Shown here one piece after another: positions 1-5,037 of a DNA stretch of 5,037 bases (the stretch's first letter is position 1; every line of letters starts with the position of its first letter). The stretch lies in the NCBI GenBank assembly GCA_012719555.1, contig JAAYAE010000152.1:1-5037 (forward strand), in the 5' to 3' direction. The stretch comes from Acholeplasmataceae bacterium. GTDB lineage: Bacteria; Bacillota; Negativicutes; Acidaminococcales; Acidaminococcaceae. The notes under the pieces were generated by a model that made no database searches, was not told where the DNA came from, and saw only the letters and a program-made list of their open reading frames with translations. The position numbers were made by a program, and so were the translations under genes.

Positions 1-29
1 CTGTCTCCCTCACTTTTCACATATAAATT

Positions 30-59
30 ATTTTACATTGCTATTCTATAACGAAACAA
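30..59 (-). promoter_or_regulatory. Weak promoter-like element downstream of the dipeptidase gene
   Basis: On the minus strand TTGTTT (54-59) and TAAAAT (30-35) are separated by 18 nt. A GAGGGAG that could serve as a ribosome site sits at the very left edge (about 5-11). This would suit a further minus-strand gene starting just outside the window, but the matches are modest and the region is AT-rich. No terminator hairpin is visible between the dipeptidase stop and the edge, so read-through into a next gene is equally possible. Confidence 0.25.
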
Positions 60-67
60 CATTACTT

Positions 68-1015
68 TTATGTTAAAACATCATGCAAAACACGCAATGC
101 ATTTTTATGAGTAATCTTGTCTATCTCCTCATTTGAGTAGCCGGCTCTTTCTAAGGCGCTAATTAATTTGGGAAAATCTTCGCAGGTTCTTACTCCGCTG
201 GCACCACCAAAGCCATCAAAATCACTGCCTAATGCTATAACATCAATGCCTCCAACATTTTTAATATGTGCAATATGCTGCAAAATCTGTTCCATACTAC
301 CTGTGCCATCATGGCCCAAAAATTTGCTGAAAAAGTTTATACCGGTCACACCACCAGCTTCCGCCAATCGCTTGATCATAGGATCTGTTAAATTACGAGA
401 ATGCCCTTCAATTGCTCTAGCATCAGAATGGGAAGCAACAAAAGGTTTCTTCGCCAATTTCGCAACGTCCCAAAACCCGCCATCTGATAAATGCGAAACA
501 TCTACAATCATACCCATTTTATTCATACGTTCCACTACTTCACGTCCAAATGGTTTCAATTTTTTATCTGTGGTATCTTCCGTTAAAGAGTGTGGATAAC
601 ACAAGCTATTCTCAAAATTCCAAGAAATAGTCATAAGACGAACACCACGTTTATATAGTTCTTCCAAACGTTCTATTTTCTCACCACACACTCCACCTTC
701 TTCAACGGAAAGCAGTGCGGATATCTTTTTATTAGCTCTGGTCTTTTCAATATCAGCATAGGACAATACATGGGAAATCATATCCTTATTAAGTTCCATT
801 TGAGTATTAAAAAAATCGCAAATACGCAAAGTATATTCCCATGCATCATCGACAGTTTTGTGTTCTGTCATCCTCACGAAAATGGCAAAGTCCTGCAACA
901 TAATATCTATCTTTTGCATTCTTGTTAAATCCAAGTTTATATCATTGCTTCGCAGGTTTTTGCCCTGTTTTTCTAGTTCAGTTATTGTATCACAATGCAA
1001 ATCAACTATAGGCAT
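68..1015 (-). CDS. Peptidase family M19 (membrane/renal dipeptidase-like) zinc dipeptidase
   Basis: Predicted cytoplasmic metallodipeptidase of 315 aa that hydrolyses dipeptides at a binuclear zinc site. The M19 family is known to tolerate a D-residue at the C-terminal position. The expected ligand motifs are all visible in order: H7-x-D9 (DLHCD) at the N-terminus, the bridging glutamate in SVEEGG (E105 or E106), H175 in DVSH, H196 in ASHSDAR, and D265 in GSDFDG. R207 in HSRNL matches the conserved substrate-site arginine region. No signal peptide or membrane segment is present, unlike the GPI-anchored animal enzymes, and the length is typical for bacterial members. The start is taken as the ATG at 1015, because an AAGGAG lies 9 nt upstream. 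An in-frame TTG at 1024 would abut that Shine-Dalgarno and is unlikely. It lies 28 nt after the DUF819 gene and is probably co-transcribed with it. Family assignment is firm; the substrate is not known. Confidence 0.93.
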   Translation of the reverse strand: MPIVDLHCDTITELEKQGKNLRSNDINLDLTRMQKIDIMLQDFAIFVRMTEHKTVDDAWEYTLRICDFFNTQMELNKDMISHVLSYADIEKTRANKKISALLSVEEGGVCGEKIERLEELYKRGVRLMTISWNFENSLCYPHSLTEDTTDKKLKPFGREVVERMNKMGMIVDVSHLSDGGFWDVAKLAKKPFVASHSDARAIEGHSRNLTDPMIKRLAEAGGVTGINFFSKFLGHDGTGSMEQILQHIAHIKNVGGIDVIALGSDFDGFGGASGVRTCEDFPKLISALERAGYSNEEIDKITHKNALRVLHDVLT

Positions 1016-1024
1016 AATCTCCAA

Positions 1025-1030
1025 CTCCTT
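1025..1030 (-). promoter_or_regulatory. Ribosome binding site that decides the dipeptidase start
   Basis: The minus strand reads AAGGAG here, 9 nt before the ATG at 1015. The alternative TTG codon at 1022-1024 directly follows the site with no spacer. This favours the ATG and shortens the protein to 315 aa. Confidence 0.8.
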
Positions 1031-1043
1031 TTAAGCAAACATA

Positions 1044-2207
1044 TTAACCAAACATAGACATTATATGAGCTACTATTAGTCCACCACCGGTTCCTATGGC
1101 ATAGCCCATCAAGGCCATTAAAACGCCTACCGGCACCAATGCCCCTGAATACGATCCTGCTAAAATAGGAGCCGAAGCAGTACCGCCTATATTTGCCAAT
1201 GAAGCTACACCACAGGTAAACATATCCAGTTTGAAAATTTTTGCAATAGCGATAAGAAGTACAGCATGAATACCTAAAATTACAAAACCTGTAATAATCC
1301 AAATCGGTGCATCCTTTAATTCCGCAAAACTTGCTCTGGATGCCAACAAGGCGATAATAGAATAAAGCAGGACATTAGAAATTTCAGCACTGCCTGTAAT
1401 TCGTGCTAACGGTGTTACTGCTACTACGAGTCCTAAAACGGTAACTATTAAAACAGTCCAAGTCGCCTTGTCCAAAATTCCTATAGACTTTTGAATATCT
1501 ACGCCAAAATTCTGAGCAATGGCTGAAACTATAAGTCCAAAACCCAACAAAAAAATCATTGATGCAAAAGAAATCGTACCTTTATCGGCTAGCTCATCAG
1601 CCTCTAAACGAGCACAAACTTCATCTAAAGCAGACGTATCAGCATGAGTCCATTTATTAAACTTAGGTGCAAAGCTAACTGCCCATAATAAGAACATAAC
1701 CCAAATAGAATAATCGATTGAATCAACAACTAAGGCATAAGCCATATCTCCGGAATTTATATCCAAGGCTGCCTGAATAGCAATCATGTTACCACTGCCA
1801 CCTAGCCAGCTGCCACACAAAGCCCCCAAAGCTTTCCACGCACCTACACCTAATGCCGTGTGAAAAAGTGCATAGGCACCAATAAAACCTATGCATATTG
1901 TAAGGGAAGCGGCAAAAAAACCTCCAAGCATTCTTGGCCCCAACTTAAGAATTTTTCTAATATCACATCGCAATAACATAACAAAAACCATGGCGTACAA
2001 TAGATTGTTTTTTAATGCGCCATAAGCTGGTTGAGTTGCCTTCATATCCCAAAGACCGGCAGTACATAAAAGCATAGCTCCCAAATACAACATAACTACA
2101 GGTGGTATGTACTCAAAAATTTTCCAATGGGTTTTCTTTTCTAAAAGCACTAAACTTCCAGCAAAAAAAATCAAAAAAGCCACATACGTGAAACCATTGG
2201 TAATCAT
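1044..2207 (-). CDS. DUF819 (YjcL-like) family multi-pass membrane protein, probable transporter
   Basis: Integral inner-membrane protein of 387 aa with about ten or more hydrophobic segments (approximately 6-22, 34-52, 66-79, 93-116, 155-180, 212-231, 247-264, 275-290, 300-323 and 328-385). A hydrophilic loop rich in charged residues at about 181-210 splits it into two halves. Each half carries a glycine-rich motif: GSWLGGSGNM at 132-141 and ASLANIGGTASAP at 335-347. This pattern is what I recognise as DUF819, the family of B. subtilis YjcL. The two-half layout resembles secondary transporters with internal repeats, so a permease role is likely, but no substrate can be read from the sequence. 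The ATG at 2207 has an AAGGGA six nt upstream. The dipeptidase gene follows after 28 nt, so a link to small peptides or their amino acids is plausible. The family call is from motif memory, without a profile search. Confidence 0.85.
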   Translation of the reverse strand: MITNGFTYVAFLIFFAGSLVLLEKKTHWKIFEYIPPVVMLYLGAMLLCTAGLWDMKATQPAYGALKNNLLYAMVFVMLLRCDIRKILKLGPRMLGGFFAASLTICIGFIGAYALFHTALGVGAWKALGALCGSWLGGSGNMIAIQAALDINSGDMAYALVVDSIDYSIWVMFLLWAVSFAPKFNKWTHADTSALDEVCARLEADELADKGTISFASMIFLLGFGLIVSAIAQNFGVDIQKSIGILDKATWTVLIVTVLGLVVAVTPLARITGSAEISNVLLYSIIALLASRASFAELKDAPIWIITGFVILGIHAVLLIAIAKIFKLDMFTCGVASLANIGGTASAPILAGSYSGALVPVGVLMALMGYAIGTGGGLIVAHIMSMFG

Positions 2208-2246
2208 ACACTTTCCCTTCTTTCCCCCATTTTCATTTATGCAATA

Positions 2247-2255
2247 ATTATATCA
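2247..2255 (-). promoter_or_regulatory. Extended -10 promoter element for the DUF819-dipeptidase unit
   Basis: The minus strand reads TGATATAAT, a consensus -10 hexamer with the TGn extension. This type of promoter can work with a poor -35, and none is obvious here. A start site would fall near 2240, giving a leader of about 33 nt before the ATG at 2207. It lies between the preceding terminator and the gene, where a promoter is needed. Confidence 0.6.
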
Positions 2256-2261
2256 CATAGT

Positions 2262-2290
2262 ATTATAGGCCGCATTCTTTTTTGCAAAAA
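2262..2290 (-). promoter_or_regulatory. Second, upstream candidate promoter for the DUF819-dipeptidase unit
   Basis: A second perfect TATAAT (2262-2267) lies 15 nt upstream of the first. At 17 nt spacing it has only a weak -35-like TTTTTG (2285-2290), which coincides with the T-tract of the upstream terminator. It may be a real alternative start or simply AT-rich sequence. Confidence 0.35.
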
Positions 2291-2318
2291 GAGCTGAATC
2301 CTTTTGGATTCAGCTCTT
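2286..2318 (-). terminator. Rho-independent terminator ending the dapF-dapL-exported protein unit
   Basis: There is a perfect inverted repeat: arms 2289-2301 and 2306-2318 (13 bp, core GAGCTGAATCC) around a 4-nt loop. On the minus strand the stem is followed by TTTTT, the last bases of which can also pair with the A residues before the stem. It starts about 22 nt past the stop codon at 2341. On the plus strand no comparable T-run follows, so it reads as a terminator for minus-strand transcription only. Confidence 0.93.
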
Positions 2319-2340
2319 AAAATATTAAATGCATAACCTT

Positions 2341-2772
2341 TTATTTATTTTCAGCAACAGGTTTCATTTCTAGTGGTCTCATTGTAATTTCATTTAATAA
2401 AGGTTTTTTACCTGTCGTTTCAAAAACAAAAGCTACCTCAACATTTTTAGCCTTAGAACCATTGGCCAAATAAATGACACGGTCGGCTTTGTCAAACTTT
2501 TGCAAAATTGCCAACTTACTGTTAGAAAGAGATCCAAGCTGTTCTTTGACTGTTTTTTTCAATTCCATAAACTTAGAAGCAGGTAAGTTTTTTGCTAGCC
2601 CAGGAGTAAAGTTCTTGGCAAGCTCAACATAATCAGATTCTCCGGCAATACAGGCAATTGCTTGTTCTGAAATTTTCTCCTCAGAAGTTAACAAACTACC
2701 ATTGCTTGCAAAACACATACTAGCAAAATACAATACAAATACAGTTGCCAAAAGCATAATCTTTTTTATCAT
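2341..2772 (-). CDS. Small exported protein of unknown function (possibly DUF3887-like)
   Basis: 143-aa protein with a clear Sec-type signal peptide: basic MIKK start, hydrophobic core at 5-19, and a probable signal peptidase I site after A22 (CFA|SN). The cysteine at 20 is not in a good lipobox, so a lipoprotein is unlikely. The mature part of about 121 aa begins with a likely helical stretch (28-80) containing GESDYVELAKNF and KEQLG. This is followed by three probable beta strands (about 97-104, 109-119, 125-133). The helix-then-strands layout and the spacing of the DY...F and QLG positions recall DUF3887 or other NTF2/cystatin-like folds; this is tentative. No catalytic motif is seen. It has a good ribosome site (AAGGGGG, 7 nt spacing), lies 59 nt after dapL and is followed by a strong terminator. 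It is therefore probably the last gene of the dap transcript. It acts outside the cytoplasmic membrane; its function is unknown. Confidence 0.85.
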   Translation of the reverse strand: MIKKIMLLATVFVLYFASMCFASNGSLLTSEEKISEQAIACIAGESDYVELAKNFTPGLAKNLPASKFMELKKTVKEQLGSLSNSKLAILQKFDKADRVIYLANGSKAKNVEVAFVFETTGKKPLLNEITMRPLEMKPVAENK

Positions 2773-2831
2773 AAAAACGCCCCCTTATTCTTGTTATGAT
2801 TACTTACAATAGAGGAATATTTTTCTGCCTA

Positions 2832-4028
2832 TTACAAACTTTTTTCCATTCTTTCCATTGCTTCAATTGTACCTTCTCTGCTGCCAAAAGCAGTAAGACG
2901 CAAATAGCCTTCTCCCATGTCACCAAAGCCCGCTCCGGGCGTACCAACAATAGCCAGTTTCTCCAACAAATAATCAAAGAATTCCCATGAACCCATACCA
3001 TTAGGACATTGCATCCAAATATAAGGAGAATATATACCACCAAAATATTTGATACCGATTTTATCTAATGTAGCCATCATTATGCGAGCATTTTCACGAT
3101 AAAATTCCAAAATCTCTCCGCACTCTTTGACGCCTTGCTCAGAGAAAGCTGCTTCTGCCCCACGTTGTATAATATATGGTACACCATTAAACTTTGTGGT
3201 TTGGCGTCTTAGCCACATTTTATTTAGCTCCATCATTGTCCCATTACCTGCTTTGCGTTTCAACTGGTGTGGCACAACTGTATAACCACAACGAGTACCC
3301 GTAAAGCCTGCCGTCTTTGACAAAGAACATAATTCAATAGCACATTTTTTAGCATCCTCAACAACATAAATGCTACGTGGAATATCTGAATTAGTAACAA
3401 AGGCCTCATAGGCAGCATCATACAAAATAACTGCATCATTCTTTAGTGCGTAAGCAACCCACTCTTCTAACTGTGGTTTAGTATAGGCAGCACCTGTTGG
3501 ATTATTGGGTGAACATAAATAAATCACATCAGCTTTTATTGTATAATCAGGCATAGGTAGGAAATTGTTTTCCGGTGATCCCTTAACATAAACTATTTTA
3601 CGTCCACGCATAATATTGGTATCTACATAAACGGGATACACCGGATCCGGGACCAAAATAATATTGTCATCACTAAAAATATCTGTAATATTACCACAAT
3701 CACTTTTTGCACCATCACTAATGAAAATTTCGCTAGTTTCTAACGTAACGCCATGGTTAGCATAATACTTTACTAACGCCGTATGTACAAAATCATATCC
3801 TTGTTCCGGACCATAGCCGCGAAAAGTTTCCTTGACTCCCATTTCTTGCACTGCTTTTTCCATGGCAGCCACTACTACCGGAGCCAAAGGTAACGTAACA
3901 TCGCCAATACCCATGCGAATTACTTTCTTATCAGGATTTTCTTTCACATAGGTTGAAACTTTCGCTGCTATTTGTGAGAACAAATAGCTTTCTTTTAAAT
4001 TACAATAGTTTTCATTCATTATTGCCAT
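2832..4028 (-). CDS. dapL: LL-diaminopimelate aminotransferase
   Basis: PLP-dependent class I/II aminotransferase of 398 aa. It converts L-tetrahydrodipicolinate plus glutamate to LL-2,6-diaminopimelate plus 2-oxoglutarate, bypassing the succinylase or acetylase steps. The fold-type I hallmarks are visible: SPNNPTG at 173-179 (N175), DAAYEAF at 204-210 with D204 and Y207 for the cofactor ring, SLSKTAGFTGTR at 235-246 with Schiff-base K238, and the carboxylate-binding R377 in GYLRL. The DapL-type features are the N-terminal MNENY segment, the FRGYGPEQGY stretch at 69-78 and SDGAKSD at 104-110. The ATG at 4028 is preferred over the one at 4019: GAGGGGG lies 10 nt upstream, and the family usually has a few residues before NENY. 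It follows dapF by 31 nt with no terminator between, so the two consecutive enzymes are very likely co-expressed. An unrelated aminotransferase is unlikely given the dapF neighbour. Confidence 0.95.
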   Translation of the reverse strand: MAIMNENYCNLKESYLFSQIAAKVSTYVKENPDKKVIRMGIGDVTLPLAPVVVAAMEKAVQEMGVKETFRGYGPEQGYDFVHTALVKYYANHGVTLETSEIFISDGAKSDCGNITDIFSDDNIILVPDPVYPVYVDTNIMRGRKIVYVKGSPENNFLPMPDYTIKADVIYLCSPNNPTGAAYTKPQLEEWVAYALKNDAVILYDAAYEAFVTNSDIPRSIYVVEDAKKCAIELCSLSKTAGFTGTRCGYTVVPHQLKRKAGNGTMMELNKMWLRRQTTKFNGVPYIIQRGAEAAFSEQGVKECGEILEFYRENARIMMATLDKIGIKYFGGIYSPYIWMQCPNGMGSWEFFDYLLEKLAIVGTPGAGFGDMGEGYLRLTAFGSREGTIEAMERMEKSL

Positions 4029-4059
4029 AATTGGTAGGCCCCCTCAAAAAATGTTTAGA

Positions 4060-4935
4060 TTATTTATGCATAATTTCGCTTGGTATTTCAATTTCTCCCT
4101 CAAAAACCAGTGTAGCCGGTCCCTTTAAGAGAATATGATCATCGGATTTGCACTTTACTTGCAACTTTCCACCTTTAACCAAGACATTTAAATACTGATC
4201 TTTTTTCCCTGCGTGACCTAAGGCAATTGTAGTATACGCTCCAGCACAAGCTCCTGTTCCGCATGCCCAGGTTTCTCCGCTGCCACGTTCCCAAACACGA
4301 AATTTTACGGTATTTTCATCAATTACTTGTACAAATTCTACGTTAGTCCGTTCAGGAAACAAAGGATGATTTTCTATCTTAGGTCCGATGTCTTCAAGTT
4401 TAACGGCCTCCACATCATCCACAAAAATAACAAAATGAGGGTTACCCATGGAAACAGCAGTACCGTTATATACAACATCATGATTGGCATCAATAGCTAA
4501 CCCCTGATCCATAAAAACATAATGGTCACTAATCATAGGAATTTCCTTGGTCCTAACTATTGCTTCTCCCATATCAACAATAGCATCGGTAACTTTTCCA
4601 TCTACAACAATGGTATCAATTGTTTTAATACCACTTAAAGTTTCTAGCGTAATAGTTGTTTTATCAGTTAGTCCTTTGTCATAAACATATTTAGCGATAC
4701 AGCGAGTGCCATTACCGCACATTTTACCTTCTGAAGCATCCGCATTAAACATACGCATTCTGAAATCTGCAACTTCTGACGGACAAATGCAAATCAATCC
4801 ATCGGCCCCAATGCCAAAACGTCTATGACTCACGTATTCAGAAATAGCATTAGGATTTGGTAATTCTTTCTCCATGCAATTAACATATACATAGTCATTA
4901 CCACAGCCATGCATTTTTGTAAATTTCATTTTCAT
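4060..4935 (-). CDS. dapF: Diaminopimelate epimerase
   Basis: PLP-independent cytoplasmic racemase of 291 aa that interconverts LL- and meso-diaminopimelate. It supplies lysine synthesis and meso-DAP for peptidoglycan. The two catalytic cysteines are present: C73 in the KMCGNGTRC motif and C225 in ETWACGTGA. These mark the two similar halves of the DapF fold. The N-terminal KMHGCGNDYVYV and the GNPHFV motif (164-169) are also typical. The length is slightly above that of the E. coli enzyme (about 274 aa), mostly from a longer middle region. The ATG at 4935 is chosen because GGAGGT ends 6 nt upstream; the ATG at 4929 would be 12 nt away. It is the first gene of the unit, directly before dapL, which makes its substrate. 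There are no signs of damage. Confidence 0.97.
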   Translation of the reverse strand: MKMKFTKMHGCGNDYVYVNCMEKELPNPNAISEYVSHRRFGIGADGLICICPSEVADFRMRMFNADASEGKMCGNGTRCIAKYVYDKGLTDKTTITLETLSGIKTIDTIVVDGKVTDAIVDMGEAIVRTKEIPMISDHYVFMDQGLAIDANHDVVYNGTAVSMGNPHFVIFVDDVEAVKLEDIGPKIENHPLFPERTNVEFVQVIDENTVKFRVWERGSGETWACGTGACAGAYTTIALGHAGKKDQYLNVLVKGGKLQVKCKSDDHILLKGPATLVFEGEIEIPSEIMHK

Positions 4936-4941
4936 CTTTGC

Positions 4942-4947
4942 ACCTCC
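4942..4947 (-). promoter_or_regulatory. Ribosome binding site deciding the dapF start
   Basis: The minus strand reads GGAGGT, 6 nt before the ATG at 4935. Two further in-frame ATGs follow closely (codons 3 and 8), so the spacing settles the first as the start. Confidence 0.75.
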
Positions 4948-4978
4948 CCATCTTTATTCTTTGTATATTGTAGATTTT

Positions 4979-5007
4979 ATTATACCTAATTTTGCACCAA
5001 AAAGAAA
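4979..5007 (-). promoter_or_regulatory. Candidate sigma-70-type promoter for the dapF-dapL unit
   Basis: A consensus TATAAT lies at 4979-4984 on the minus strand. The -35 region at 17 nt (TTTCTT, 5002-5007) is poor. Initiation near 4972 would give a leader of about 37 nt, too short for a lysine riboswitch (L box). No attenuator-like hairpin is visible. Any control beyond basal transcription would have to come from sequence outside the window or from a repressor site I cannot identify. Confidence 0.5.
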
Positions 5008-5037
5008 GTCATTCCATATATTTGCCCCCATTCTACC

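Noticed and set aside
168..599. A 143-codon open frame on the plus strand
   Set aside because: It lies wholly antisense to the M19 dipeptidase, whose catalytic motifs are intact. Its translation is a low-complexity mix rich in Ser, Pro and Ile without family features, and no ribosome site was evident.
1006..1302. A 98-codon minus-strand frame overlapping the DUF819 3' end
   Set aside because: The translation, rich in Tyr, Cys, Arg and Trp, is an off-frame reading of the membrane-protein gene.
2796..3043. Short open frames on both strands over the dapL 3' end
   Set aside because: Both are out-of-frame or antisense shadows of the conserved C-terminal part of dapL, with no independent coding signal.
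4029..4059. Possible terminator between dapF and dapL (T-run followed by G-run)
   Set aside because: There is no inverted repeat before the TTTTTT on the minus strand; the G-run is the dapL ribosome site.
4986..5017. Tiny minus-strand ORFs (ATG GAA TGA, and an overlapping 8-codon frame ending TAG) after a GGGGG run, possible leader peptide for dapF
   Set aside because: They lie upstream of the only good -10 box, so they would not be on the expected dapF transcript. There are no lysine codons and no attenuator hairpin.
4936..5037. Possible lysine riboswitch ahead of dapF
   Set aside because: The whole upstream stretch is only 102 nt, shorter than an L box. It shows no paired helices of that class and no terminator hairpin.

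Overview
This is a compact, low-GC bacterial chromosomal segment with five complete genes, all on the minus strand, so transcription runs from the right edge (5037) to the left edge (1). Anaerobic Bacillota is the most likely source, possibly a member of the Negativicutes or Clostridia. This rests on the AT-rich sequence, strong purine-rich Shine-Dalgarno sites, the use of the DapL aminotransferase route, and the Bacillota-like N-termini of DapF and DapL. It is an inference from general familiarity, not from a database search.

Right block (about 2286-5007), in transcription order: dapF (diaminopimelate epimerase), dapL (LL-diaminopimelate aminotransferase), and a small exported protein of unknown function. 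A promoter-like TATAAT lies just upstream of dapF, the gaps are short (31 and 59 nt), and a near-ideal intrinsic terminator closes the block. I read this as one transcription unit. DapL makes LL-DAP from tetrahydrodipicolinate in one step and DapF converts it to meso-DAP, the precursor of lysine and of meso-DAP-type peptidoglycan. The gene order is the reverse of the reaction order.

Left block (about 1-2267): a DUF819 (YjcL-like) multi-pass membrane protein, followed 28 nt downstream by an M19-family (renal-dipeptidase-like) metallopeptidase. They appear to be co-transcribed from a promoter region squeezed between the terminator of the right block and the DUF819 start. That region has two TATAAT boxes, one of them an extended -10. 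The pairing suggests uptake or export of a small peptide or amino-acid-like solute coupled to cytoplasmic dipeptide hydrolysis, but the substrate is unknown.

I found no RNA gene, mobile element, CRISPR array, long repeat, frameshift or riboswitch. All intergenic spaces are under 140 nt. The window is mostly ordinary housekeeping DNA. The parts that merit a second look are the uncharacterised exported protein in the dap unit and the DUF819-dipeptidase pair. I do not see a clearly new biological system here.
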